From: CALLPQ01 sp964421675
GTDB taxonomy: Bacteria > Pseudomonadota > Alphaproteobacteria > Caulobacterales > Parvularculaceae
Assembly: GCA_964421675.1 (NCBI GenBank)
Contig: CAYQXV010000012.1
Span: 8,976-72,975, forward strand
Direction: 5' to 3'
DNA: 64,000 nt
Position 1 is the first letter of the stretch. Every line of letters begins with the position of its first letter. Of this stretch, positions 1 through 8,385 are shown one piece after another. A program made the position numbers and the translations under genes. The notes below the pieces were generated by a model. The model did not search any database. It had not been told where the DNA came from and worked only from the letters and a program-made list of their open reading frames with translations.

Positions 1-254
1 ACGCGGTAAGGCTGTTTTTTATTAGAGGGCGGATTATGGGAGGTGACCTCTAGCTGCATGGTGACGAGGGCACCGGGCCGGGCCTGGGCAACTGTTGGCC
101 GATGGGAGCGGTCAATCAAGCCGCTCGGCAGGGTCATGATCAGATCGACCAGCCGCGCCCCGCTCACCTTGGTGATCAGAGCCGCAACCTTCGGCCCCAC
201 GCCTTTCAGCGTGGTGATATCAGCAAATAGGGTGTTTAGAATCGATGGGCGCAT
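1..254 (-). CDS. recG: ATP-dependent DNA helicase RecG, N-terminal part (runs off the window)
   Basis: This is the first 84 codons of a leftward gene whose remainder lies before base 1. Translation from the ATG at 254 gives MRPSILNTLFADITTLKGVG, followed by PKVAALI and LPSGLIDRSHRPTV. These match the N-terminal wedge region of alphaproteobacterial RecG, which typically starts with MRPSIL..L and carries a TLKGVGPK helix-hairpin-helix-like motif. RecG remodels stalled replication forks and Holliday junctions. It lies divergent to sdhE with about 83 bp between the starts, a frequent pairing in Alphaproteobacteria. The helicase motifs are outside the window, so the call rests on the N-terminus and the neighbour. 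Confidence 0.85.
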   Translation of the reverse strand, partial: MRPSILNTLFADITTLKGVGPKVAALITKVSGARLVDLIMTLPSGLIDRSHRPTVAQARPGALVTMQLEVTSHNPPSNKKQPYR

Positions 255-337
255 GAAAATCTTCTACCAAGGCAGACGCTGGTTTGTCACACCTAGAGGG
301 GATTTGCAGCGTGGCCCGGTCTTGATAGGATAGCGCC

Positions 338-625
338 ATGACAGAGACATTAGAAAATCGCCGCAAGCGTCTTGTTTATCGTGCCATGCACCGGGGAATC
401 AAGGAGGCCGATATTGTGATTGGCGGCTTTGCCGTGCGTCACTTGGATGAATTGAGCGTGGCCGAGCTTGATGAATTTGAAGCGCTGATCGCCTTTCCCG
501 ACAAAGAACTCTATGAGTGGATAACCGGAAAGGTGGCTCCGCCCGCAAACCTTATCGGGCCAGTGTTCGAGCGCTTGCAGAAATTTGATGCCGCAAACGC
601 CGTTAAAGAGATGACGGCGATTTAG
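338..625 (+). CDS. sdhE: Succinate dehydrogenase assembly factor 2 family (SdhE, flavinylation factor)
   Basis: A 95-residue cytosolic protein of the SdhE/DUF339 family, which helps attach FAD covalently to the SdhA subunit of succinate dehydrogenase. Family hallmarks are present: the RRKRLVYRAMHRGIKEAD segment near residue 8 (family pattern R..L.YR..HRG.KE.D), then LDEFEALIAFPDKELYEWITG (L..FE.LL..PD.DL..W..G). The ATG at 338 has an AGGA about 8 bases upstream. The gene is divergent from recG and convergent with acs, with the two stop codons overlapping (TAG at 623-625 on this strand, TAA at 622-624 on the other). Confidence 0.93.
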   Translation: MTETLENRRKRLVYRAMHRGIKEADIVIGGFAVRHLDELSVAELDEFEALIAFPDKELYEWITGKVAPPANLIGPVFERLQKFDAANAVKEMTAI

Positions 626-2565
626 CCCTTATTCATGCGTTCATCGATTAATTTGTCGACCACGCCGGGGTCGGCAAGTGTTGAGATATCGCCAAGTGCG
701 CCGAAATCATCTTCGGCAATTTTGCGCAAGATGCGGCGCATAATTTTTCCTGACCGGGTTTTTGGCAAAGACGGTGTAAATTGAATCAGGTCGGGCTTTG
801 CAATCGGGCTGATTTCCTTAGCAACGAATTTCTTGAGGTCATCGCTCAATTGCGCCGTCTCCGCCACGCCTTCCATTAATGTCACATAGGCATAAATGCC
901 CTGTCCTTTAATATCGTGCGGATAACCAACGACAGCGGCTTCGGCAACGCTTTCATGGGCAACAAGCGCGCTTTCAATTTCTGCCGTACCAAGACGATGG
1001 CCCGATACATTCAGCACGTCATCAACGCGGCCCGTGATCCAGTAATAGCCATCTTCATCGCGGCGCGCACCGTCTCCGGTAAAATACATTCCCGGATAGG
1101 TCGTGAAATAGGTGTCGAGAAAGCGTTGATGGTCGCCATAAACGGTCCGCATCTGGCCCGGCCAACTGCTTGTTAAAACGAGATTACCGCTCGCGGCCCC
1201 TTCGATAATCTTGCCTTCCATATCGACGAGTGCTGGCTCAATACCGGGCAAGGGCAAGGTTGCTGAGCCGGGTTTCAGATCGGTATTGCCCGGCATCGGC
1301 GAAATCAAAATGCCGCCCGTTTCTGTTTGCCACCACGTATCGACAATCGGGCACTGACTATTGCCAACAACCCGGTGATACCACAACCATGCTTCCGGGT
1401 TGATCGGCTCGCCGACGGTGCCCAGCAAACGCAGCGAGGATCTATCAGTTTTTTTGACGAAATTATCGCTCTCGCGCATTAGCGCGCGGATCGCGGTTGG
1501 CGCGGTGTAAAAAATATTCACCTTATGTTTTTCAATGATCTGCCAGAACCGTCCATAATCTGGATAGGTCGGGATGCCTTCAAACATGAGCGATGTTGCG
1601 CCATTGGCGAGCGGGCCATAGACAATATAGCTATGGCCGGTAATCCATCCAACATCGGCGGTGCACCAGTAAATTTCACCGGGCCGGTAATCAAATACCG
1701 CCTCATGGGAATAAGCCGCATACACCATATAGCCGCCAGTTGTATGTAATACCCCTTTGGGTTTGCCGGTGGACCCTGAGGTGTACAGAATAAATAAGGG
1801 ATCTTCGGCGTTCATTGTCTCAGGCGGGCACTCGGGGCTGACATCTTCGCGTGCTTCTTGCCAGATAAGATCGCGGCCCGGATGAATGATGGTGGTCGCT
1901 TTGGTGCGCTCTACCATTAAGACAAGGCGGACGATGTCCAACCCAGCAATAGCCTTATCGACATTGGCTTTAAGGGGCACGGTTTTGCCGCCGCGAACCG
2001 CTTCATCGGCAGTGATCACTGCAACCGCGCCGCAATCTTCAATCCGGCTTTTTAAGGCATCGGGAGAAAACCCGCCAAAGACCACAGAATGCACCGCGCC
2101 AATTCGCGCGCAGGCAAGCATGGCAAAAGCAGCTTCCGGGATCATCGGCATATAGATGATGACCCGGTCGCCTTTGGAGATGCCGCGCGCTTTGAGGATA
2201 TTGGCCATCCTGCAGGTTTGCTCATGAGCTTCGCGGTAGCTGATCTCCAGATGGTCGGTCGGCTCGTCGCCCTCCCAAAGTATGGCGGTTTCATCGCCAT
2301 GGCTTTTGAGGTGTCGATCAAGACAGTTTACGCTGGCATTCAGGCTACCATCTTCGAACCATTTTATCCGGAAATTGTCGAGCTTATAAGAAACATCGCG
2401 CACTTTGGTGAATGGCGATATCCAATCAATGCGCTTGCCAATATTTTTCCAGAATGCTTTGGGGTCCTGGTCCGCATGTTCGCGCATGGCGTTGGCTTTG
2501 CGCGCGTCAATCAGGGTATTGCGTTTTGCGTGATCACTCACAGGGAACAATTGTTCACCGGCCAT
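622..2565 (-). CDS. acs: Acetyl-CoA synthetase (AMP-forming)
   Basis: A 647-residue enzyme that activates acetate to acetyl-CoA through acetyl-AMP, full length for the family. The AMP-binding P-loop YTSGSTGKPKGVLHTTGGY is near residue 265. WWQTETGG lies in the middle, and the C-terminal domain has ITGRVDDVLNVSGHRLGTAE. PKTRSGKIMRR near residue 608 holds the catalytic lysine that is regulated by acetylation in this family. The ATG at 2565 is preceded by GGAG about 8 bases upstream. The upstream region runs into a 100-N gap, so the promoter cannot be read. Together with phaC and accA in this window it indicates active acetyl-CoA metabolism. Confidence 0.97.
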   Translation of the reverse strand: MAGEQLFPVSDHAKRNTLIDARKANAMREHADQDPKAFWKNIGKRIDWISPFTKVRDVSYKLDNFRIKWFEDGSLNASVNCLDRHLKSHGDETAILWEGDEPTDHLEISYREAHEQTCRMANILKARGISKGDRVIIYMPMIPEAAFAMLACARIGAVHSVVFGGFSPDALKSRIEDCGAVAVITADEAVRGGKTVPLKANVDKAIAGLDIVRLVLMVERTKATTIIHPGRDLIWQEAREDVSPECPPETMNAEDPLFILYTSGSTGKPKGVLHTTGGYMVYAAYSHEAVFDYRPGEIYWCTADVGWITGHSYIVYGPLANGATSLMFEGIPTYPDYGRFWQIIEKHKVNIFYTAPTAIRALMRESDNFVKKTDRSSLRLLGTVGEPINPEAWLWYHRVVGNSQCPIVDTWWQTETGGILISPMPGNTDLKPGSATLPLPGIEPALVDMEGKIIEGAASGNLVLTSSWPGQMRTVYGDHQRFLDTYFTTYPGMYFTGDGARRDEDGYYWITGRVDDVLNVSGHRLGTAEIESALVAHESVAEAAVVGYPHDIKGQGIYAYVTLMEGVAETAQLSDDLKKFVAKEISPIAKPDLIQFTPSLPKTRSGKIMRRILRKIAEDDFGALGDISTLADPGVVDKLIDERMNKG

Positions 2566-2606
2566 GAAGGGACTCCGTCATTAAATATCGGTTTGGCATC
2601 GTGTCT

Positions 2607-2706
2607 NNNNNNNNNNNNNNNNNNNNNNNNNNNNNNNNNNNNNNNNNNNNNNNNNNNNNNNNNNNNNNNNNNNNNNNNNNNNNNNNNNNNNNNNNNNNNN
2701 NNNNNN
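2607..2706. other. Assembly gap (100 N) with no visible flanking overlap
   Basis: A run of exactly 100 N between acs and the D,D-carboxypeptidase gene. Unlike most other N runs here, the bases on its two sides do not repeat each other, so DNA of unknown length may be missing. The acs promoter would be expected here. Confidence 0.95.
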
Positions 2707-2782
2707 CCTGATTGGGCACCAAGATCAAAGTTCTGGGGTGTGATTTTACAGTGATTATTGTGTTGGTTTGCGGCGGATCTTA

Positions 2783-4522
2783 TTAGCTACTGGCTGTGTT
2801 GGTCACAAAACAGCCAAAGCCTTGCGCGCGCAGTGCTTTGCACCCTGCCTGTGCATCTTGCTTTGCCTCATAGAAAAACCGCGCCCGGTATAGGGTTGGT
2901 TTTGCGTTTACCGATAGGGGAATGACCCGCCGGCTGCGTTCGGTAAGACCGGCACGGTTGGAGGCAATAGCGAGTTGTTTTTCTGCATATTGCGATGTCG
3001 AATAAGCGCCAATCTGAACGGCCCACTGTTGCGTGCCAAGGTGTTGCGAGTTGGTTGTGACAGCATCAGTGATCGATGCGGTTAGTGCGGCAATATTATC
3101 AATGTCGCCTTCTCCTGCGCTGTATGAATTATCCTCGCGGCTAATCAGGGTCGCCACTTGGTCATGTTTGCGCGGTGCTATTGTATGAACTTGCGGCTGC
3201 CCGGTTTGGTGCCCATTTTGAGCGACGGTACCGTTTGACGCGATTAACGAGCCGAGCGGGTCGCTTGAAAAAGATTGATCGGACAATTGCGCGGCAGCCC
3301 CTGACAATGTGGCTTGCAACTCTGTATTGCCCGCAAGGGTTGGCGCGGTCCCGTAAGGGGAGGGCTTAATTCTTGGGGTAGGCGTGCTGCGGTGCAGGGC
3401 GGTAATCAGATTGGGTTTGCTTTTCATCCGCGCAAATGCTGTGTCGAGAATTTCGCGCATATGCTTGTCGCGTGTGTATGAAGAGCGCCCGCCCAAAACG
3501 ATCCCAATCAGATGGTTCCCGTCGCGCGTTGCGGAGGTGGACAGATTAAACCCGGACCGGCGTGTATATCCGGTTTTGATACCATCGGCACCCTGATAGT
3601 TTTTCACTAGTGAGTTATGGGTTGTATAGGTCCGGCCTTTATAGACGAAACTTTTCGTACTGAAATAATGGCGATATTGCGGGAAATCCTGAAACAGGCG
3701 GCGCGAAAGTTCGGCCATGTCGCGTGCGGTTGTCAGCTGGCGTGAATTTGGCAGACCTGAAGCATTGCGAAAGCTGGTTTTTGTCATGCCAAGTTGGCGA
3801 GCGCGCTGGGTCATGCGTTTGGCAAATTGCCATTCGGTTTTGCCAATTTTCTCGGCAACCACAACCGCAACGTCATTAGCCGATTTAACGATCAATGATT
3901 TAATGGCGGTTTCCACATCAATGGTTGAGCCCTTTGCGACGCCCAATTTTGAGGGCGGCTGGCCCGCGGCGGTTTTGGAAACGCGCAGCCGTGATTTCAA
4001 CGTCAATCGTCCCGCTTCAATCTCTTCAAATAGGAGATAGAGCGTCATCATTTTGGTCAAAGATGCCGGATAGCGATGTTGGGTAGAGTAGCGATCAAAC
4101 AGGATATCGCCGGAATCCGCATGGATGATAAAGGCGGCATATTTGGTGTTTTTCGCGTGGGCAGGCGCGCTGATCAGCGAAAAGGCGCACAACACCATAA
4201 CAAGCTTGGAAATGGCGCCAGCGCGCAGGCGCGCCAATAAAGATTGCCTTCCACCAGTGAATTGGGCACTCGTGAATTGAGACCCAGTCCCAATTTGGCC
4301 TCTATGCGTCGCCTCAATAGGCATTGACCCATCCAATGTTACTTTATCCATTTGGGGAGCCTCACCCTTTTCGCCTTGTAGATCAACAGCGGAATATTGC
4401 GAAATGTTCATCTTTGGAAAAAATCCAACCCAAAATCGCACAAAATCCCTAAAATACGCTAATTTTCTGGTGATTGAGGTGGTCTGTAAACTCATATGGT
4501 CCCGCAAATTCACGTTCTTCAC
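2783..4522 (-). CDS. Serine-type D-alanyl-D-alanine carboxypeptidase (PBP5/6 family) with C-terminal SPOR domain
   Basis: A periplasmic peptidoglycan enzyme that trims the terminal D-Ala from pentapeptide stems. The three penicillin-binding motifs are visible: SLTKM (SxxK), KSANDVAV (SxN) and DGIKTGYTRRSG (KTG). A hydrophobic signal segment (KLVMVLCAFSLISAPAHA) precedes the catalytic domain. The C-terminus, from about QWAVQIGAYSTSQYAEKQL, is a SPOR domain that binds denuded glycan at division sites, so the enzyme may act at the septum. The longest frame gives 579 residues with about 100 residues before the signal peptide. That is too long for an exported protein, so the real start is likely an internal ATG, for example at 4351 or 4324. 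The family is certain, the start is not. Confidence 0.92.
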   Translation of the reverse strand: MKNVNLRDHMSLQTTSITRKLAYFRDFVRFWVGFFPKMNISQYSAVDLQGEKGEAPQMDKVTLDGSMPIEATHRGQIGTGSQFTSAQFTGGRQSLLARLRAGAISKLVMVLCAFSLISAPAHAKNTKYAAFIIHADSGDILFDRYSTQHRYPASLTKMMTLYLLFEEIEAGRLTLKSRLRVSKTAAGQPPSKLGVAKGSTIDVETAIKSLIVKSANDVAVVVAEKIGKTEWQFAKRMTQRARQLGMTKTSFRNASGLPNSRQLTTARDMAELSRRLFQDFPQYRHYFSTKSFVYKGRTYTTHNSLVKNYQGADGIKTGYTRRSGFNLSTSATRDGNHLIGIVLGGRSSYTRDKHMREILDTAFARMKSKPNLITALHRSTPTPRIKPSPYGTAPTLAGNTELQATLSGAAAQLSDQSFSSDPLGSLIASNGTVAQNGHQTGQPQVHTIAPRKHDQVATLISREDNSYSAGEGDIDNIAALTASITDAVTTNSQHLGTQQWAVQIGAYSTSQYAEKQLAIASNRAGLTERSRRVIPLSVNAKPTLYRARFFYEAKQDAQAGCKALRAQGFGCFVTNTASS

Positions 4523-4682
4523 CCCGTTTGTGCCGCCCCGAACGATGTTTCACGATCGTCTTTTTTGGGGAGGAAAGCGCAAAATTCATGCCTGACCCGG
4601 CCTGCTTTGATCAAAAACAGAGTCTTTCTATTTCGTCATTAACTTTCGAATTGAGCTTAGCGTGCGCGGTGTAAAGAGAAGG

Positions 4683-4697
4683 TTAACAAAACCTTAT
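4683..4697 (+). promoter_or_regulatory. CtrA-like box upstream of flagellin (one mismatch)
   Basis: TTAACAAAACCTTAT matches the CtrA consensus TTAA-N7-TTAA except for the last base. The surrounding bases closely resemble the perfect box at 56540 (GGTTAACAAATCCTTAACGG). CtrA is the master cell-cycle and motility regulator of many Alphaproteobacteria. Recognised by motif only. Confidence 0.4.
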
Positions 4698-4708
4698 GGT
4701 TGTTTTTG

Positions 4709-4782
4709 CCCGGCAAATTCTGCCGAGCCGGGACATTTTTGCCGGGTAAAATTTACCTAAGCTGCAAAATTTGCCGAGCACC
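4709..4782 (+). promoter_or_regulatory. Cluster of FlbD/ftr-like palindromes
   Basis: Three related inverted repeats: CCCGGCAAATTCTGCCGAG (4709-4727), GGGTAAAATTTACC near 4744, and GCTGCAAAATTTGCCGAGC near 4761. They share CGGCA / TGCCG arms around an A/T core and resemble the ftr enhancer elements bound by FlbD in Caulobacter. They lie about 90-160 bases upstream of the sigma-54 promoter at 4865, a normal distance for an enhancer. A similar element precedes flgF at 11204. Confidence 0.6.
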
Positions 4783-4864
4783 AAATCGTTAAGGTTATTA
4801 ACGCGCCTTAGGAAATCCCTGCGCTTGAGCACGCCTTGTTAATCTTTCTTACCAACCCGTTTAT

Positions 4865-4879
4865 TGGCCGCATTCTTGC
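4865..4879 (+). promoter_or_regulatory. Sigma-54 (-24/-12) promoter of flagellin
   Basis: TGGCCGCATTCTTGC has GG and GC elements separated by exactly 10 bases, and a perfect TTGC at -12. Transcription would start near 4891, giving a leader of about 84 bases before the ATG at 4975. Flagellins are classic late sigma-54 genes in Caulobacter-like bacteria. Confidence 0.75.
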
Positions 4880-4921
4880 GTTGGAAAGGCCTATCAGGTG
4901 CTCCTCATGCGCAGGGTAGTC

Positions 4922-4940
4922 AGCCCGGAAAATCCGGGCT
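4922..4940 (+). promoter_or_regulatory. Hairpin in the flagellin mRNA leader
   Basis: AGCCCGG-AAAAT-CCGGGCT forms a perfect 7-base-pair stem with a 5-base loop, 34 bases before the flagellin ATG and inside the predicted leader. No U-tract follows, so it is not a terminator. In Caulobacter, FlbT and FlaF act on the flagellin leader, so a role in mRNA stability or translation is possible but inferred. Confidence 0.5.
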
Positions 4941-4974
4941 CATAACATTTTATACGTCCAGAAAGGATCGATCG

Positions 4975-5805
4975 ATGACATCTAGCATCAACACAAACCC
5001 AGGCGCCCTCGTTGCGCTACAAAATCTTACCTCCATTAACGATCAGCTTGCAGAAACGCAGCGCCGTGTTTCAACCGGTCTGGAAGTTTCCAGTGCTGCG
5101 GACAATCCGGCAGTTTTTGCCCTTGCCCAACAACAGCGTGCAGAGCTTGGTTCGGTTGAGTCCATTCAGCAGGGATTGCGCATTGGCCAATCAACAGTTG
5201 ATGTGGCGCTTGCGGCCAGTGATTCTATTAGCGACATTCTGGTTGAACTGCGTGCCGTTGCCGTACAGGCCGCCGATGATTCCATTCCTACGGAGACACG
5301 CGAAATTTTAAATGAGCGCTTCGTTGCGCTGCGCGACCAGATTACCAGAACCGTAGACAGCGCAGAACTTGGTGGCCGCAATTTGCTCGCCAGCGGTGCC
5401 AGCAATGTTAGCCTGGTTGCCAGTACGGATGGAACGACCACAATTTCAGTGGCCGCTCAAGATCTGTCTATTGGCGGTGCAAATGTGACCATCTCTAGTG
5501 CAGGTGTACCTCTCTCGAACGCGGCAGATGCTACTGCACAAATCGCAGCGATTGAAGCTTCAATCACAAATGTTAGCAATGCGTCAGCGCGTCTTGGCAA
5601 TGGCTCACAAGCGCTCGACCTGCAGGAAAATCTGCTGAACCGCGTTTCTGATGCGTTAGAAGTGTCTATTGGTAATCTAGTTGATGCAGACCTTGCCCGT
5701 GAAAGTTCACGCCTACAGGCATTGCAAGTGCAACAACAGCTCGCCATTCAAACGCTTTCTATCGCGAACGCAGCGCCAAACTCAATCTTGGCTCTGTTCG
5801 CTTAA
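4975..5805 (+). CDS. Flagellin (short form)
   Basis: Structural subunit of the flagellar filament, secreted by the flagellar type III apparatus. The protein has 276 residues. The N-terminal D0/D1 domain (MTSSINTNPGALVALQNL, ending in RVSTGLEVSSAADNPAVFA) and the C-terminal D0 domain (LARESSRLQALQVQQQLAIQTLSIANAAPNSILALF) are well conserved. The variable centre is short, as in the small flagellins of Caulobacter-like bacteria. The frame is open upstream to 4864, but the true start is the ATG at 4975, which fits the conserved N-terminus and follows GAAAGGA. It has its own sigma-54 promoter and a strong terminator-like hairpin. No other flagellin gene and no flaF or flbT is present in the window. 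Confidence 0.96.
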   Translation: MTSSINTNPGALVALQNLTSINDQLAETQRRVSTGLEVSSAADNPAVFALAQQQRAELGSVESIQQGLRIGQSTVDVALAASDSISDILVELRAVAVQAADDSIPTETREILNERFVALRDQITRTVDSAELGGRNLLASGASNVSLVASTDGTTTISVAAQDLSIGGANVTISSAGVPLSNAADATAQIAAIEASITNVSNASARLGNGSQALDLQENLLNRVSDALEVSIGNLVDADLARESSRLQALQVQQQLAIQTLSIANAAPNSILALFA

Positions 5806-5819
5806 TTCCCATGAGCACC

Positions 5820-5850
5820 GCTCCCTACCTTGCTAGCCAGGGTAGGGAGC
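5820..5850 (+). terminator. Intrinsic terminator or attenuator after flagellin
   Basis: GCTCCCTACC pairs perfectly over 10 bases with GGTAGGGAGC across an 11-base loop, followed by AATTTT. It starts 15 bases after the flagellin stop. The U-tract is short, so part of the transcription may read through into the flaG-like gene 22 bases further on, setting a high flagellin to FlaG ratio. Confidence 0.75.
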
Positions 5851-5871
5851 AATTTTCGGGGAGGTTTTAAA

Positions 5872-6270
5872 ATGACTGATTTATCTGTACAAGGATTGAC
5901 TAGCAATCAACAGTCGCAACCGACGGTGCGTCCAGCGCCTAATGTTGAAGCGGCCGCGAACCAACGCCGACAAGGCTTGGAACAAGCCCGCCGCGCCGCG
6001 ACCGCGCAACAGGTTCAAAGCGCAGAAGCCGCAAGCGCGCAGCGCGCCGAGCAATTTCGTGAAAGCGCTGAGATTGTTCAACGCGCGATTGGTGCCAATA
6101 CCAGATTAGAGATTTCCGCAGGCCAAGGCAGTAATCCCTTTACCTACCGGGCGATTGATATTGACTCTGGAGAGGTTGTCAGCGAATGGCCACCGGCACA
6201 ATTTGCAGCGCTTTTGCAATCTGTTGGCGCAGGCAATGAGCCAGGACTTGTTGTTGATGAGCAAAGTTGA
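5872..6270 (+). CDS. FlaG-family flagellar protein
   Basis: A 132-residue protein directly after flagellin. The C-terminal half carries a FlaG-type domain: TRLEISAGQGSNPFTYRAID followed by IDSGEVVSEWPPAQFAALL, compare the family's viDxxTgEVIrqiPpe. The N-terminal half is Ala/Gln/Arg-rich and probably helical or disordered. FlaG proteins influence filament length. The ATG at 5872 follows GGGGAGG. The stop is only 4 bases from the stop of the convergent gene, and a perfect 14-base palindrome (AACGTTTAAACGTT, 6270-6283) sits across the junction. The family call rests on the C-terminal motif and the neighbour. Confidence 0.75.
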   Translation: MTDLSVQGLTSNQQSQPTVRPAPNVEAAANQRRQGLEQARRAATAQQVQSAEAASAQRAEQFRESAEIVQRAIGANTRLEISAGQGSNPFTYRAIDIDSGEVVSEWPPAQFAALLQSVGAGNEPGLVVDEQS

Positions 6271-6274
6271 ACGT

Positions 6275-8385
6275 TTAAACGTTGCTATCGAGCCAATGAC
6301 GGTAAGCGGTTAAAAACGCCGCTGGGTTGCCATCACGCACAAGGGTTGCCAGAAGACTGGTCACGGGATGTGCGTTGTCATGCTCTTGCATCAATGAAAA
6401 AATCACACCGATTGCACTAAGATTGTTTGCGCGGGCGTGGGCAGCGGCTGCTTGCAATATTAGCAATTCATCATCGCGCGAAAGCGATGCATTTTGCGCT
6501 TCCGGTGTTTTGGCGAGCAACGTTAAGCGTTGCTCTGCGAGCGCGCCTAAAATTTCTCCCGCTTGCAAAAAATTTCCCATATCGAGGTCAATCTGGCCGC
6601 GTAAATATTGAGTTGAGGTGGGCAGCGCGACTTCATCGCCAATCGACAGGCGGGCCAGCGCTTTGTCATGACGCCCCGTCTTCCATAACGCTGTTGCTTC
6701 AATTTCGCGGCGCTGATTGCGAACGATATCATCAAGCCCGGTTATGCGGGTTTGTGCGATGACGCGCAGGGCATCATCGGGTTTGTGGTTATCAATATAA
6801 ATCGATGCCAGTGATGCGGCGACACGCGCGCGCTCATTGCCGCGCAGGCGTTGAAACACTTGGTGCTCAAGCAGTTCGGCCGCTTCATCGAGTAAATCGA
6901 GCGCAACCAGACGGTCAACAAGGGTGCGGATTTGCGCATCGCCCTTTGCGCCGGGCTCCAGGAGGTCGATATTTTCATAAACAATTTGCGTTGCCTCAAG
7001 CAGGGGCAGGGCGTCGTCATCGTCAAAGAGGGTCGCCAACATTTCGCGTAAATTTTGCTGCACGCGGATTGCGCTGTCACTGTCTTCAAAAAATGCCAAT
7101 AGGTCTCGCCCGGTTGCAAACGCTGCGGGATAGTCTTGTTGTGCGTGCGAAATATCGACTTTCATTTCCTGCCAACGGCGCATGAAGGCGCGTCCATCAT
7201 CGGCATATTGGAGCCCATCAAGTTTTTCCGCGGCCATCTGCGTCGTTATCGCGCCGCTCGCAAGTTGATCACTGATATCGTCCAGAGCCGACAGCGCGGC
7301 CCATTTGTCGCTTCGCGCATTTGTTGGTGCTGACGCATCATTGGTATTGGTATTGGCNNNNNNNNNNNNNNNNNNNNNNNNNNNNNNNNNNNNNNNNNNN
7401 NNNNNNNNNNNNNNNNNNNNNNNNNNNNNNNNNNNNNNNNNNNNNNNNNNNNNNNNNCATTGGTATTGGTATTGGCGACGACATTATTGCCCGACAATTT
7501 TCCCAGAAGATATTGGCGGTGATTTTTATCATGAGCGTTCAGCGTTAAGCCGTTGAGGTTTCCAATTGCGCGTTGCGCCGCTTTTATCTCGCCAAGTTCA
7601 ATCGCTGTTTGCGTGCGCGCTAGCCAATAGGCCCCTTGCAAATCGCTCGGCAAAGATTGCTCGCCTTCAAGCTGGAGAAAATAGGGCCAGGCTTTTTGGT
7701 GATGACCTTCCCGGCTCAACGCCATCGCCTTTAGGGGAAGCGCAACGGGAATTTGTTCGAGGTTTTTGCTGCGCATAATATCGTCATAGCGCCTCAGATA
7801 AAACGCATTGAGCGCGCTAGCAGAAAAAATCCCGGATTGATCAAGGCGGTCGCGCGGTAAATCACCCAGCAGAATATTCAGATGCACACTTGCTTCGGCA
7901 TGATAGTCATAGGCCATATATAAAAAGGCAAGGGCCGAGCGATGTTGATGGTGATGATCTTTATCAGTTTGCAGGGCAGTTAAATAGGTGCTTTCCTGAT
8001 CAAAAAAATCAGCAACTGGCGTGTTGTTTCTGATTGCCGCAAAGTCCGGAAAACGATTGGTGGGCGCATTAAATTGCACTTCCGGGGAGGCGGGCACGCT
8101 CTCAACCGGTGTGCGGGCAGGCGTTTGCGTGCTCTGGTCAATGGGCGCATCCGGGCTAAGCGATGGCTTTACGCGCGGCGCGGAAAACGGCTTTAAAATT
8201 TCTTCTGAACTGGCGGTCTCAGGCGCAAGGGTCGGTACACTGTCTTCAATAGTGTTCTCGATAGGATCAGTTTGCGCACTGAGCGGCGCCGCATGGAGCG
8301 ATGTCAAAATAGCGCACAAAGCTGAGGCCGCACCAATATACCACAGGAGTTGCAATTGCCGTTGGTGTGCAATTTTATTGATCAT
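6275..8385 (-). CDS. Exported helical-repeat (TPR-like) protein of the flagellar operon, split by an assembly gap
   Basis: As drawn, a 100-N run at 7358-7457 breaks this gene into two frames. The 19 bases before the N run are repeated after it. Removing the N run and one copy restores a continuous frame (ANTNTNDASAPTNARSDKWA) from the ATG at 8385 to the stop at 6275, about 663 residues. The N-terminus is a membrane anchor or signal peptide (LLWYIGAASALCAILTSLHAAPLSAQ), followed by a Pro/Thr-rich linker and a long series of helix pairs with TPR-like spacing (LVALDLLDEAAELLEHQVF, ASIYIDNHKPDDALRVI). The start overlaps the motE-like stop (TAATG). Its position after motE suggests a MotC-like periplasmic motor factor, but I see no clear MotC sequence match, so the function is open. 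Confidence 0.7.
7358..7457. other. Assembly gap (100 N) at a GGTATT microsatellite with 19-base flanking overlap
   Basis: The sequence at 7339-7357 (CATTGGTATTGGTATTGGC) recurs at 7458-7476. The unit is a 6-base tandem repeat encoding alternating Asn-Thr. Merging the overlap restores the reading frame, so this is probably a repeat-induced contig break. Confidence 0.9.

Larger units (their letters stand above)
4523..4974. promoter_or_regulatory. Flagellin upstream control region
   Basis: About 450 non-coding bases between the divergent D,D-carboxypeptidase and flagellin genes. It is AT-rich and holds, in order, a CtrA-like element, several FlbD/ftr-like palindromes, a sigma-54 promoter and a leader hairpin (listed separately). 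I see no coding frame in it that deserves a call. Confidence 0.7.

Noticed and set aside
1..333. 96-codon plus-strand frame at 43-333
   Set aside because: Shadow of the recG N-terminus on the other strand.
2089..2754. Long plus-strand frame antisense to acs and running through the N gap
   Set aside because: It opposes a certain acs gene, contains translated N, and has no recognisable content.
4864..4974. Upstream extension of the flagellin frame by 37 codons
   Set aside because: It overlaps the sigma-54 promoter and leader hairpin, and the flagellin family start is at 4975.
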